DNA of 25,634 nucleotides from an uncultured Bacteroidales bacterium (GCA_937892095.1 CALAVC010000081.1:1-25634), one strand, 5' to 3'. Shown: positions 7,025 through 15,573, counted from the stretch's first letter. Translations and numbers: made by a program. Notes: generated by a model from the letters alone, not told the origin.

Positions 7025-7040
7025 ACAATTATTAACTTCG
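7011..7040 (+). promoter_or_regulatory. Candidate trp promoter
   Basis: TTTG (7011-7014), 18 bp, then TAACTTCG (7033-7040), one mismatch from TAnnTTTG. Transcription would start about 7045, nearly at the leader ATG (7049), so the leader mRNA would be almost leaderless. That closeness is odd and lowers confidence; another start site or readthrough from the MCP gene is possible. Confidence 0.4.
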
Positions 7041-7048
7041 CAATCAAT

Positions 7049-7105
7049 ATGAAGACTATAAGCAATATATGGTGGTGGCGCACTTACTATCCTACTCGGA
7101 GGTAA
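7049..7105 (+). CDS. trpL: trp operon leader peptide (WWW)
   Basis: An 18-codon ORF, MKTISNIWWWRTYYPTRR then TAA, with three consecutive TGG codons at 7070-7078. It lies between the MCP gene and trpE and is followed by a strong terminator 43 bp downstream. This is the defining arrangement of ribosome-mediated trp attenuation: ribosomes short of charged tRNA-Trp stall at the TGG run and change the folding of the RNA that follows. The Trp codons, the position directly before trpE and the terminator make chance unlikely. It has no clear Shine-Dalgarno sequence, as usual for this lineage. Confidence 0.9.
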   Translation: MKTISNIWWWRTYYPTRR

Positions 7106-7171
7106 GCAGGCGTTGTTGTCTATATATTAGCTAAACATAAAAAGAAAACAGAGCCTTGTCGAGAACTCCGA
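7096..7171 (+). promoter_or_regulatory. Possible antiterminator pairing in the trp leader
   Basis: TCGGAG (7096-7101, the last sense codons of trpL) is exactly complementary to CTCCGA (7166-7171, loop and base of the terminator 3' arm). AGGC (7108-7111) can also pair with GCCT (7153-7156). A ribosome stalled at the Trp codons leaves both free and would favour this fold over the terminator. A ribosome at the stop codon covers them and lets the terminator form. The pairing is short and the model is inferred. Confidence 0.4.
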
Positions 7172-7191
7172 CAAGGCTCTGTCTCTTTTTT
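7148..7191 (+). terminator. trp attenuator terminator
   Basis: ACAGAGCCTTGTCG (7148-7161) pairs perfectly over 14 bp with CGACAAGGCTCTGT (7169-7182) around a 7-nt loop, followed by CTC and six T (7186-7191). It stands 29 bp before the trpE start and would end transcription before the structural genes when Trp is plentiful. Confidence 0.92.
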
Positions 7192-7220
7192 ATCTATCAC
7201 GAATAAAAAACAACAAAAAG

Positions 7221-8624
7221 ATGAAATATAAATACACCGCAGAAAGCAAAACATTGCTTGGCGACATGCATACACCAGTGAGTGTATACATGCGTGTGCG
7301 CGATCTTTTCGCACAGAGTGCACTCATGGAGAGTAGCGACTATCACGGCGGACGAAACTCTCGCTCTTTCGTATGCTTCGAGCCCATGGCAAGCATTGCC
7401 ATTTCGCATGGCACCGTCATCTACAACTTGCCAGATGGACAGGTCAGCCAGCGCGAACTGTCCGACACACTTGACGTTGCCAGTGCCATAAACGAATTCT
7501 TACAACTCTTCGACATCGAAAATGCATCCGACCACTGTGGGCTTATGGGCTACACGTCGTTCAACGCTGTGCGCTATTTTGAAGGCATTGCCGTCAAAGA
7601 CGAGACGCAAGAACGCAACGACGCTCCCGACGTCCTCTACATCCTTTTTCGCAACGTAGTTGAGTTCGACCACTTCAACAATAGCTTAAAAATAGTCAGT
7701 CTACGTTCTGCCGATGACTCGAAGAGTGGTGTGGGTAAAATAGAGAAAATGCTTCTTCGCACCGACATCCGTCAATATCCGTTTCACCCCATTGGCGAAA
7801 CGACCAGCACCCTTACCGATGAAGAGCATAAGGCTAACATACGCAAAGGAATTGCCCACTGCTTGCGTGGCGACGTGTTTCAAATTGTTCTCTCACGCCG
7901 ATTTGTTCAACGCTTCGAAGGCGACGACTTCAAGCTCTATCGTGCTCTCCGACACATCAACCCTTCGCCCTATCTGTTCTATCTCGACATGGGTGGATTC
8001 CGAATCTTTGGCTCATCACCCGAGACGCATTGCAACATTGACGGGCACAGCCGAAGAGCCTACATCGACCCCATTGCCGGGACCACTCGCCGAACTGGCA
8101 ATGCCGAACAAGACCTTCGCAATGCCGAATATTTGCGTTCTAACCCCAAAGAGAATGCCGAACATGTCATGTTGGTCGACCTTGCTCGCAACGACCTAAG
8201 TCGAAACTGTCGTGGCGTAAAAGTCGATTTCTACAAAGAGATGCAATATTATAGCCATGTCATTCATCTCGTCTCGCGCGTTAGTGGGACACTCCGCCCT
8301 AGTGCCGACCCCATTCGCTCGTTTGTCGACACGTTCCCTGCTGGCACTCTGTCGGGTGCGCCAAAGGTGAGAGCCATGCAACTAATAAGCGAAATAGAGC
8401 CACATAATCGTGGTGCCTATGGTGGTTGCGTCGGCTCGATTGGTTTCGACGGTTCGCTCAACCAAGCCATCACCATACGTACGTTCGTCAGCCGCAATAA
8501 CGAACTTTGGTTTCAGGCTGGTGGCGGCATTGTGGCCGATAGCAACGAAGAATATGAACTACAAGAAGTAAATAACAAACTCGGTGCCCTGCGCAAAGCC
8601 ATTTTCTTGGCAGAGCAAATGTAG
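7221..8624 (+). CDS. trpE: Anthranilate synthase component I
   Basis: 467 residues, normal for TrpE. It converts chorismate to anthranilate using ammonia delivered by TrpG, the first committed step to tryptophan. The ALMESSD segment (34-40) corresponds to the LLES feedback site of TrpE enzymes, which bind tryptophan and distinguish TrpE from PabB. Chorismate-binding signatures are present: FGSSPET at 263-269, DPIAGTTRRTG at 283-293, EHVMLVDLARND at 314-325, GTLSGAPKVRAM at 375-386 and AGGGIVADS at 433-441. The catalytic region therefore looks complete. It is the first structural gene after the attenuator and lies 32 bp before trpG. Control should be both by attenuation and by feedback inhibition. 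Confidence 0.97.
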   Translation: MKYKYTAESKTLLGDMHTPVSVYMRVRDLFAQSALMESSDYHGGRNSRSFVCFEPMASIAISHGTVIYNLPDGQVSQRELSDTLDVASAINEFLQLFDIENASDHCGLMGYTSFNAVRYFEGIAVKDETQERNDAPDVLYILFRNVVEFDHFNNSLKIVSLRSADDSKSGVGKIEKMLLRTDIRQYPFHPIGETTSTLTDEEHKANIRKGIAHCLRGDVFQIVLSRRFVQRFEGDDFKLYRALRHINPSPYLFYLDMGGFRIFGSSPETHCNIDGHSRRAYIDPIAGTTRRTGNAEQDLRNAEYLRSNPKENAEHVMLVDLARNDLSRNCRGVKVDFYKEMQYYSHVIHLVSRVSGTLRPSADPIRSFVDTFPAGTLSGAPKVRAMQLISEIEPHNRGAYGGCVGSIGFDGSLNQAITIRTFVSRNNELWFQAGGGIVADSNEEYELQEVNNKLGALRKAIFLAEQM

Positions 8625-8656
8625 GATGCGAATAATAACATAAACAGACCGATAAG

Positions 8657-9220
8657 ATGAAAATAGTAATAATAGACAACTACGACTCTTTCACCTACAA
8701 CCTTGCGCACATGGTCGACGAGGTGGGTGGTAGTGTAACGGTCGTTCGCAACGACAAGTTTCAACTTTCCGACCTTGAAGCTTTCGACAAGATAATCCTT
8801 TCACCCGGACCCGGCATACCTTCCGAAGCTGGTTTGCTCCTGCAAGTCATCGAAACATACGCTCGTCGCAAACCAATTTTGGGTGTATGCCTCGGTCATC
8901 AGGCCATCGGTGAATCTTTCGGAGCGCAGCTCACCAATCTTAGCAAAGTCTTCCACGGTGTGCAGACACCTGCACATATAGTCTCCGACGACTACATATT
9001 TGAGGGCTTGCCACAAACATTTAGTGTCGGTCGTTACCATTCGTGGGTTGTCAATGTCAACAATCTGCCTTCCGACCTCGTCGTGACAGCCACTAGCGAC
9101 GACGGCAACATAATGGCACTTCGCCACAAGCAACTCGATGTACATGGCATTCAGTTTCACCCCGAGAGTGTGCTGACGCCCGAAGGACGTGTAATAATTG
9201 AGAATTATATAAAGCATTAA
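8657..9220 (+). CDS. trpG: Anthranilate synthase component II (glutamine amidotransferase)
   Basis: 187 residues, a stand-alone class I glutamine amidotransferase. It starts MKIVIIDNYDSFTYNLAH and has the oxyanion segment SPGPGIPSEAG (49-59), the nucleophile elbow GVCLGHQ with C78, and the His-Glu pair in GIQFHPESVLT (H168, E170), so the triad is complete. It releases ammonia from glutamine for TrpE. The same subunit often also serves PabB in folate synthesis (pabA); no pabB is in the window. Position between trpE and trpD fixes the trp assignment. Confidence 0.97.
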   Translation: MKIVIIDNYDSFTYNLAHMVDEVGGSVTVVRNDKFQLSDLEAFDKIILSPGPGIPSEAGLLLQVIETYARRKPILGVCLGHQAIGESFGAQLTNLSKVFHGVQTPAHIVSDDYIFEGLPQTFSVGRYHSWVVNVNNLPSDLVVTATSDDGNIMALRHKQLDVHGIQFHPESVLTPEGRVIIENYIKH

Positions 9221-9241
9221 CAATCAACAATATACAAACTA

Positions 9242-10243
9242 ATGAGAGAAATACTTACTCGCCTCGTAGCCCACGAAGAACTTTCGGCAGACGAAGCAGA
9301 ACAAATCATCATCGACATCACGCACGAAAAGTTTCCGCTCGAACAGCTTACGGCCTTCATCATGGCACTGCAGATGCGTGGTGTCAGTGTCGACGAACTT
9401 GTCGGATTGCGGCGTGGTGTGCTGGCCACGGGTGTCCACATCGACCTCGAAGACTACAAGCCAATCGACATTGTCGGCACGGGTGGCGATGGCAAGAACA
9501 CGTTCAACATCTCCACTTGCTCATGCTTCGTCGTTGCCGGAGCAGGCTACAAGGTGGCCAAGCATGGCAACTATGCTGCCACTTCGGTCAGTGGTGCGTC
9601 CAACGTCATCGAGGGGCACGGAGTCAAGTTTACTTCCGATTCCGACCGCTTGCGCCGCAGCATGGATGCTTGTGGCATTGTCTATTTGCACGCGCCTCTT
9701 TTTGCCAGTTCGTTTAAGTTTGTCGGTGGCATAAGGCGAGCCTTGCGCATCCCCACAGTCTTCAATCTCCTCGGGCCCATCATCAACCCAGCTCGTCCAG
9801 CCTATCAGGTGCTCGGCGTTGCCAATCTCGACCTTATGCGACTCTACAACAATGTCTATCAGCGTATGGGCATTGGCTATGGCATTGTTGGCAGCACAGA
9901 CGGTTATGACGAAATTTCACTCACGTCTACCTTTAAGATTCAGACGCGTACAAGCGAAAAAATATATTCTCCACAAGACTTCGGGCTTTCTACTGTTCGT
10001 CCCGAAGACATTTGTGGTGCCGAAGGACAGACAAAAGAAGACGCCGTTCGTGTGTTCGACAATGTCTTGTCCGACTGCGCCACCAAGAGCCAGAAAGAAG
10101 TCGTTCTGGCCAACTCAGCTTTTGCCATTCACGTTCTCGAACCTCAAAAAAGTATAGAGGAGTGTGTCGCCATAGCTCGCGAAAGCATCGAGAGCAAAAA
10201 AGCACTTGCTGTCTTGAAGAAATTTATCGAAGTAAACTCATGA
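9242..10243 (+). CDS. trpD: Anthranilate phosphoribosyltransferase
   Basis: 333 residues. It transfers phosphoribose from PRPP to anthranilate. The PRPP/Mg site is intact: IVGTGGDGKNTFNIST (GTGGDG at 79-84), then KVAKHGNYAATSVSGASNVI (KHGN at 107-110). The FNLLGPIINPARP segment and the GSTDGYDEIS loop are also typical. The first ~65 residues form the helical N-terminal domain (LVAHEELSADEAEQIIIDIT). It lies 21 bp after trpG. Its TGA stop (10241-10243) overlaps the trpC ATG (10240-10242) as ATGA, which implies coupled translation. Confidence 0.97.
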   Translation: MREILTRLVAHEELSADEAEQIIIDITHEKFPLEQLTAFIMALQMRGVSVDELVGLRRGVLATGVHIDLEDYKPIDIVGTGGDGKNTFNISTCSCFVVAGAGYKVAKHGNYAATSVSGASNVIEGHGVKFTSDSDRLRRSMDACGIVYLHAPLFASSFKFVGGIRRALRIPTVFNLLGPIINPARPAYQVLGVANLDLMRLYNNVYQRMGIGYGIVGSTDGYDEISLTSTFKIQTRTSEKIYSPQDFGLSTVRPEDICGAEGQTKEDAVRVFDNVLSDCATKSQKEVVLANSAFAIHVLEPQKSIEECVAIARESIESKKALAVLKKFIEVNS

Positions 10244-11037
10244 ACTACCTCGAAAAAATTGTTGCCGACAAGCGAGAAGAACTTATCGAGCAACGCCAAC
10301 GAACTCCACTTTCCGAACTGACGGCAATGTTGGCCGATGCACCGCCTACTCGTCCTTTTGCACAGAGCATACGCAGTCGCAACGGCATAATTGCAGAGTT
10401 TAAGCGTCAGTCGCCCTCGCGAGGTGTCATACATGCAAACATTTGTCCACGCGATGTCGTCAGCCTCTACGAAGCTGCTGGCGTTAGTGCCATATCGTGT
10501 CTTACCAACACAAAGCATTTTGGTGGCACAACGTCCGATTTGCTCGAAGCCGTTTGCTCGACAAGCTCCGTCCCAATTCTTCGCAAAGAGTTCATCGTAG
10601 ACGAGTATCAGGTTGTTGAGGCTCGTGCTTTCGGAGCGTCGGCCATTTTGCTCATTGCCGCCATTCTGACAGTCGACGAGGCTCGCCACCTTGCCCTCGC
10701 GGCCAAGCAACTCGGCATGGAAGTGCTCATGGAACTGCACGATGAAACCGAAACTGGTTATATTGTCGATGGGGTAACTGTTGCTGGCATAAATAATCGC
10801 AATCTGCGTACCTTTGAGGTCGATATAAACCATTCCATTCAAGTGAGTCATCTTTTGCCACATGGGCTTCCTCGCATTTCGGAGAGCGGCATCCGTACAA
10901 TCGACGACATGCTACGTCTCCGACGCGAAGGGTTCGACGGATTCCTGATTGGCGAAAACTTTATGCGCGAAGCCAATCCTGGACAAGCTTGTTTGGACTT
11001 TTGCAAAAAATATCAAGACGCATGGCAAAAAATGTAA
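10240..11037 (+). CDS. trpC: Indole-3-glycerol-phosphate synthase
   Basis: 265 residues from the ATG in the ATGA overlap with trpD. It closes the ring of CdRP to give indole-3-glycerol phosphate. Signatures: MNYLEKIVADKREEL at the start, IAEFKRQSPSRG at 51-62, SCLTNTKHFGG at 86-95, the catalytic lysine in ILRKEFIVDEYQ (K116), VAGINNRNLRTFEVD at 181-195 and ISESGIRT at 213-220, all as in the TrpC barrel. TrpC is a separate protein here, not fused to TrpF as in enteric bacteria. A reading frame open from 10012 includes out-of-frame trpD sequence and is not the real start. Its end overlaps trpF by 16 bp. Confidence 0.97.
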   Translation: MNYLEKIVADKREELIEQRQRTPLSELTAMLADAPPTRPFAQSIRSRNGIIAEFKRQSPSRGVIHANICPRDVVSLYEAAGVSAISCLTNTKHFGGTTSDLLEAVCSTSSVPILRKEFIVDEYQVVEARAFGASAILLIAAILTVDEARHLALAAKQLGMEVLMELHDETETGYIVDGVTVAGINNRNLRTFEVDINHSIQVSHLLPHGLPRISESGIRTIDDMLRLRREGFDGFLIGENFMREANPGQACLDFCKKYQDAWQKM

Positions 11038-11663
11038 AGATTAAAATCTGTGGTCTGACCGACATCGACAATATCTGTCGTTTGCTTTTCCTCGAACCCG
11101 ACTATATGGGCTTCATCTTCTATCCTAAGTCGCCACGCTATGTCGAGGGAAAACTCAATCCCGACATGCTCAGCGTCATTCCGCCCACGGTCAAACGCTC
11201 TGGCGTTTTCGTCAACGCCACCGAAGTCGAAATACGCAATGCCGTGAAAAGATACGGACTCAATGCCATCCAACTTCATGGCAACGAAAAGCCACGCCAC
11301 TGTGCTCAGCTACGCGACATGGGTGTTGAGGTCATCAAGGCTTTCCACATCGAAGACGAACACGATTTTGAAGATGCTGCTGCATATACCGAGGTTGTCG
11401 ACTACTATCTTTTCGACACCAAGACACCCGATTATGGTGGCTCTGGACGTGGCTTCGATTGGCAACTAATCCTCCGTCAGCCACTCCGCACCCCTTGGAT
11501 ACTCTCTGGTGGCATAGGTCCTGACAATATCATCGAGGCAGCACAAAGTGGCGCGTCTATTATCGATCTCAATAGTCGTTTTGAGTCGTCGCCTGGCATA
11601 AAAGACTACGACCGACTGCGCGAAGCCATCGACCGAGTCCGTGCCCTCAACCAAACAAAATAA
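11022..11663 (+). CDS. trpF: Phosphoribosylanthranilate isomerase
   Basis: 213 residues starting MAKNVKIKICGLTD. It isomerises PRA to CdRP. The catalytic cysteine is C10 in KICG. The partner aspartate is in YLFDTKTPDYGGSGRGFDW, and the phosphate site is ILSGGIGPDNI, followed by DLNSRFESSPGIKD, the usual D-(V/L)-N-S...E-..PG.KD end motif. An in-frame ATG 11 codons upstream (10989) lies deep inside trpC and adds residues not seen in the family, so 11022 is preferred. The start overlaps the last 16 bp of trpC. A 47-bp gap without a terminator separates it from trpB. Confidence 0.95.
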   Translation: MAKNVKIKICGLTDIDNICRLLFLEPDYMGFIFYPKSPRYVEGKLNPDMLSVIPPTVKRSGVFVNATEVEIRNAVKRYGLNAIQLHGNEKPRHCAQLRDMGVEVIKAFHIEDEHDFEDAAAYTEVVDYYLFDTKTPDYGGSGRGFDWQLILRQPLRTPWILSGGIGPDNIIEAAQSGASIIDLNSRFESSPGIKDYDRLREAIDRVRALNQTK

Positions 11664-11710
11664 ACTTTCTCTCCAACCCAATTGATAAGTTAATTCACAC
11701 ATACAATAAA

Positions 11711-12892
11711 ATGTCGAAATACAGCGTAAGTGAACAAGGTTTCTATGGCCGTTTTGGGGGCGCATGGGTCCCCGAAATGCTCTATCCGAATGTAGAAAAC
11801 TTGCGTCAAAACTACCTCAAAATATTGGCTTCAGATGAGTTTCAGACAACCTATACAAGCCTGATGAAAGACTACGTCGGACGTCCAACACCTCTAACCT
11901 ACTCACAAAAACTCTCCGACCTCTACCATGCGCACATCTACCTCAAGCGCGAAGACTTGGCACATACGGGTGCACACAAGATAAACAACGCCATCGGTCA
12001 AGTAATCATGGCCAAGATGATGGGCAAAGACCGCATAATTGCCGAGACGGGTGCTGGGCAACATGGCGTGGCGACGGCAACAGCCTGTGCTTTGCTCGAC
12101 GTCAAGTGTGTGGTCTACATGGGTGCGCTCGACATCGAACGCCAAGCTCCCAATGTGGCTCGCATGAAAATGCTCGGTGCCGAAGTCGTTGCTGCCACCA
12201 GTGGCAATTGCACACTCAAAGATGCCACCAACGAAGCGCTTCGCGATTGGATCTCTAATCCCGAAGATACATTCTATGTCATAGGTTCTGTTGTCGGTCC
12301 ACACCCCTATCCCGACCTCGTGGCTCGCTTGCAGAGCATCATAAGCCAAGAGACCCGTCTGCAACTCAAAGAACATACGGGTAGCGAATTGCCCAATTAT
12401 GTCGTGGCGTGCATAGGTGGTGGCAGCAATGCGGCAGGCTCGTTCTATCATTTTCTCGACGATGAGAGTGTCAACCTCGTAGCTGTCGAAGCTGCAGGTC
12501 TTGGTCTCGACAGTGGCGAGACAGCTGCCAGTATAGCGCGTGGCACCGAAGGCATTATCCACGGAAGTCGTACCATGCTTATGCAGACCGACGACGGTCA
12601 AATAACCGAACCCTATTCCATCTCTGCTGGGCTCGACTATCCAGGTGTCGGTCCGCTCCACTCCTATCTCCACAGCTGTGGACGCGCCACCGTACTCTCT
12701 GCCACCGACCAAGAAGCCCTTGATGCTGCCCGTCTCCTTACACGCTCCGAGGGCATAATCCCTGCGCTTGAGTCGGCTCATGCACTTGCTGCTCTGCCCA
12801 AACTCTCTTTTCGCCCCGACGACGTTGTTGCCGTTACCGTCTCAGGACGTGGCGACAAAGACATGCAGACCTATATGAACCGTTTAATGTAA
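11711..12892 (+). CDS. trpB: Tryptophan synthase beta chain
   Basis: 393 residues, the standard length for the TrpB1 type. It joins indole and serine to form tryptophan with PLP. The opening GFYGRFGGAWVPEMLYPN is diagnostic. The PLP lysine is K90 in HTGAHKINNA. AETGAGQHGVATA and the phosphate-binding loop CIGGGSNAAG are intact, as are GLDYPGVGP and the C-terminal TVSGRGDKDM. It should work as an alpha2-beta2 complex with TrpA, which starts 4 bp after its stop. No oddities. Confidence 0.98.
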   Translation: MSKYSVSEQGFYGRFGGAWVPEMLYPNVENLRQNYLKILASDEFQTTYTSLMKDYVGRPTPLTYSQKLSDLYHAHIYLKREDLAHTGAHKINNAIGQVIMAKMMGKDRIIAETGAGQHGVATATACALLDVKCVVYMGALDIERQAPNVARMKMLGAEVVAATSGNCTLKDATNEALRDWISNPEDTFYVIGSVVGPHPYPDLVARLQSIISQETRLQLKEHTGSELPNYVVACIGGGSNAAGSFYHFLDDESVNLVAVEAAGLGLDSGETAASIARGTEGIIHGSRTMLMQTDDGQITEPYSISAGLDYPGVGPLHSYLHSCGRATVLSATDQEALDAARLLTRSEGIIPALESAHALAALPKLSFRPDDVVAVTVSGRGDKDMQTYMNRLM

Positions 12893-12896
12893 TCCA

Positions 12897-13670
12897 ATGA
12901 ACCGCATAGACAACTTATTTGCTCAGAAAGACGGACTCCTTAGCATATATTTCACTGCAGGCTATCCGCAAATCGATGATACTCGTCGCATACTTCTTGG
13001 ACTCGAAAAAGCAGGTGTCGACTTTGTCGAAATCGGTATGCCATTCTCCGACCCTTTGGCCGATGGTCCTGTCATTCAGCGCGCCAGTCTCGATGCTCTC
13101 AACAACGGCATGTGCGTAAAACGCCTCATTGACCAACTCGATGGCGTACGCTCCGAAGTGCAAATGCCCATTATTCTTATGGGCTACATAAACCCTGTTC
13201 TCCACTATGGCTTCGAAAAGTTCGTCTCCGACATCAAGGCTTGTGGTGTCGATGGGCTAATCATTCCCGACCTTCCGTGGGACGAATATTTGAACACCTA
13301 TAAGCCACTACTCGACGCTGCCAACATCCGTTTCATTCCGCTCATAGCTCCACAGACTCCCGATGAGCGCATGAGACAAATCGACCAAGACGCTCAGGGC
13401 TTTATATACATGGTTGCTTCGGCAGGAATTACGGGCAACATAAAGACTTCCGAAGACTATCGCACTCGCTATTTTGAGCGTGTTCGCTCGCTCGGCTTGC
13501 GCAACAAGCGCATGATTGGCTTTGGCGTTAAAGACTCGGCTGGCTTTGCACATGCATGTCGCCACGCTTCGGGTGCCATCATCGGGACAGCCTTTGTTCG
13601 TCACGTCAAAGAATATGGGACCGACGAAAAGTCCATAGCACAATTTATTAGCTCAATAAAGGGTGCCTAA
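12897..13670 (+). CDS. trpA: Tryptophan synthase alpha chain
   Basis: 257 residues, slightly shorter than the E. coli protein. It cleaves indole-3-glycerol phosphate to indole and G3P and passes indole to TrpB. Catalytic residues: E45 in VEIGMPFSDPLADGPVIQ and D56 in the same motif (E49 and D60 of E. coli). The LIIPDLPWDEY and YMVASAGITG segments and the phosphate loop (GFGVKDS, then IIGTAFVRH) are typical. It is the last trp gene and is followed by a terminator at 13697. Confidence 0.97.
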   Translation: MNRIDNLFAQKDGLLSIYFTAGYPQIDDTRRILLGLEKAGVDFVEIGMPFSDPLADGPVIQRASLDALNNGMCVKRLIDQLDGVRSEVQMPIILMGYINPVLHYGFEKFVSDIKACGVDGLIIPDLPWDEYLNTYKPLLDAANIRFIPLIAPQTPDERMRQIDQDAQGFIYMVASAGITGNIKTSEDYRTRYFERVRSLGLRNKRMIGFGVKDSAGFAHACRHASGAIIGTAFVRHVKEYGTDEKSIAQFISSIKGA

Positions 13671-13696
13671 ACCCCCATTGAATGCTCAGATTAGTC

Positions 13697-13726
13697 GGTG
13701 GGGCAGAAGTCTGTCCCACCTTTTTT
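13697..13726 (+). terminator. Intrinsic terminator of the trp operon
   Basis: GGTGGGGCAG (13697-13706) pairs with CTGTCCCACC (13711-13720) around a 4-nt loop (one G-U pair), followed by six T (13721-13726). It lies 27 bp after the trpA stop and 35 bp before the next gene. Confidence 0.93.
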
Positions 13727-13760
13727 GTTTAATTTTAAGACTAAAAAATTCCCTACACAC

Positions 13761-15521
13761 ATGTATTTAGAGAACATCAAAAGCCCCAAAGACCTCAAAA
13801 AACTAAAAGTCGCCGACTTACATGCAGTCGCCGACGAGGTGCGTCGTGCCGTCATCAATCGTGTAAGTAAGCATGGCGGACACGTTGGCCCAAACCTCGG
13901 ATTTGTCGAAGCTACCGTTGCTCTCCACTATGTTTTCGACGCTCCAACCGACAAGATTGTCTTTGACGTCAGTCACCAATCCTACCCACATAAGATCCTT
14001 ACTGGGCGTGTCGAAGGCTTCCTGTCCGACGATAAGATGCAAGGCATCTCGGGCTACTCGTCTCCGCGCGAAAGCCCCGACTACGACATGTTCGAAATCG
14101 GTCATACGTCAACCTCCATTGCTCTTGCCACTGGTCTGCAAAAAGGGCGCGACATACTTGGTGGACGCGAGAATGTCGTAGCCGTCATTGGCGATGGTTC
14201 GCTGACGGGTGGTCAGGCTTTTGAAGGATTAAACATTGGTGCCGAGATCGGCACTAATCTCATAGTCGTGGTCAACGACAACGAAATGAGCATTGCCGAA
14301 AATCATGGCTCAATAGTACAAAACCTTGCTCATCTGCGTGCCACCGCTGGGCAAACCGACAATAACTATTTCCGCACTCTCGGTTTCGACTACGTCTACC
14401 TCGAAGAAGGCAACAATGTCGAACGCCTTGTCGAAGTTTTCAGCAAAGTGAAAGACATCGACCACCCCATTGTCGTACATATCCACACCGAGAAAGGACA
14501 TGGCTTTGCGCCTGCTGTGGAGAACAAAGAGCGTTGGCACTACAACGGACCTTTCGACCCTGCTGATGGACGCCCACTCATGAAGTTCGATGGCGAAGAC
14601 ATCGAATCTATGCTCGGTGAATACTTGTCGGAGCGCATAAAGACCGACAAAAAACTTGTTGTCATCTCAGCTGCCACTCCCGGCGGATTTGGCTTTACGT
14701 CCGAACGTCGCATCGCTGCTGGCAAGCAGTACATCGATGTCGCCATTGCCGAAGAAGAAGCCGTAGCCTTGGCTTCGGGCATTACACGACGTGGCGCACG
14801 TGCCGTCTTTACCGACTACGCCACATTCTTCCAACGCACCTACGACCAAATGGCGCAAGACCTTGCTGTCAATGGCAATCCTGCCGTACTCAACGTCATC
14901 GGTGCCACCATTAGTGGCATGAACGACTTTACGCACATCTGTTTCTTCGACATTGCCATGATTAGCCACATACCCAACCTACACTACTTAGCTCCCACAA
15001 GCTACGAAGAGTTGATAGCCATGGAAAACTGGGCAATCGAGCAAACCGACTATAGCATTGCCATTCGTGTCCCCGAAGGTCCTGTTGTTCACGACCCAAC
15101 TCCGCAAGATACCGACTACAGTCGTATCGATACTTTCAAAATGCTCTCGCGTGGTGCCGATGTGACCATAATTGGTGTGGGCAACTTCTTGCCCAAGGCA
15201 AAGCGCGTCGCTCAACTACTTGGTCAAAAAGGCATAAACGCCACAGTCATCAACCCTCGTTGGGTCTCTGGCATAGACGCCGACATGATGAACGACCTCA
15301 AAAAAGACCATCGTCTTGTCGTAACCATCGAAGATGGTGTTCTCGATGGTGGCTTTGGCGAACGCGTGGCGCGTTTCTTTGGACCCACCAAAATGCGTAC
15401 TCTCTGTTTTGGCGTCAAAAAAATGCTCTACGACCGCTACAATGTCGATGAGCTAATGGCTGAAAATCATCTTGGCGACAACCAAATAGCCGAAGACATT
15501 CTTGCCACTTTGGCAGAATAA
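13761..15521 (+). CDS. Dxs-like thiamine-diphosphate enzyme (transketolase family)
   Basis: 586 residues from the ATG at 13761; an in-frame start at 13698 would begin inside the trp terminator hairpin. The ThDP site is intact: VIGDGSLTGGQAFEGLN (GDG at 144-146), NDNEMSIAENHG at 172-183 and the catalytic glutamate in IAEEEAVALASG (E331). H41 in HGGHVGPNLG matches the Dxs active-site histidine. It would usually be annotated 1-deoxy-D-xylulose-5-phosphate synthase, but it is short (about 620 is normal). It lacks ~40 residues between the ThDP loop and RTLGFDYVY, has LEEGNN in place of the Dxs PVDGHD motif, SGMNDFTHICFFD in place of GADG.TH.GAFD, and IRVPEG in place of RYPRG. It may be a paralogue with another acceptor substrate. 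It lies 35 bp after the trp terminator. Confidence 0.8.
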   Translation: MYLENIKSPKDLKKLKVADLHAVADEVRRAVINRVSKHGGHVGPNLGFVEATVALHYVFDAPTDKIVFDVSHQSYPHKILTGRVEGFLSDDKMQGISGYSSPRESPDYDMFEIGHTSTSIALATGLQKGRDILGGRENVVAVIGDGSLTGGQAFEGLNIGAEIGTNLIVVVNDNEMSIAENHGSIVQNLAHLRATAGQTDNNYFRTLGFDYVYLEEGNNVERLVEVFSKVKDIDHPIVVHIHTEKGHGFAPAVENKERWHYNGPFDPADGRPLMKFDGEDIESMLGEYLSERIKTDKKLVVISAATPGGFGFTSERRIAAGKQYIDVAIAEEEAVALASGITRRGARAVFTDYATFFQRTYDQMAQDLAVNGNPAVLNVIGATISGMNDFTHICFFDIAMISHIPNLHYLAPTSYEELIAMENWAIEQTDYSIAIRVPEGPVVHDPTPQDTDYSRIDTFKMLSRGADVTIIGVGNFLPKAKRVAQLLGQKGINATVINPRWVSGIDADMMNDLKKDHRLVVTIEDGVLDGGFGERVARFFGPTKMRTLCFGVKKMLYDRYNVDELMAENHLGDNQIAEDILATLAE

Positions 15522-15539
15522 TTTTCTTCTATACAACAT

Positions 15540-15573
15540 AAGCTACGCAGGGTTCTGCCTTGTGTAGCTTTTT
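15540..15573 (+). terminator. Terminator between the convergent Dxs-like gene and dprA
   Basis: AAGCTACGCAGGG (15540-15552) pairs with CCTTGTGTAGCTT (15558-15570) with two G-U pairs and a 5-nt loop. The T-run (15569-15573) begins within the stem and overlaps the dprA stop codon on the other strand. Confidence 0.85.

Noticed and set aside
10012..10239. Long N-terminal extension of trpC
   Set aside because: The extension is trpD sequence read out of frame, and the ATGA overlap gives a clear start at 10240.
10989..11021. Earlier in-frame start for trpF
   Set aside because: It adds 11 residues from inside trpC; the family begins close to KIKICG.
13698..13760. Earlier in-frame start for the Dxs-like gene
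   Set aside because: It lies inside the trp operon terminator hairpin and adds non-homologous residues.
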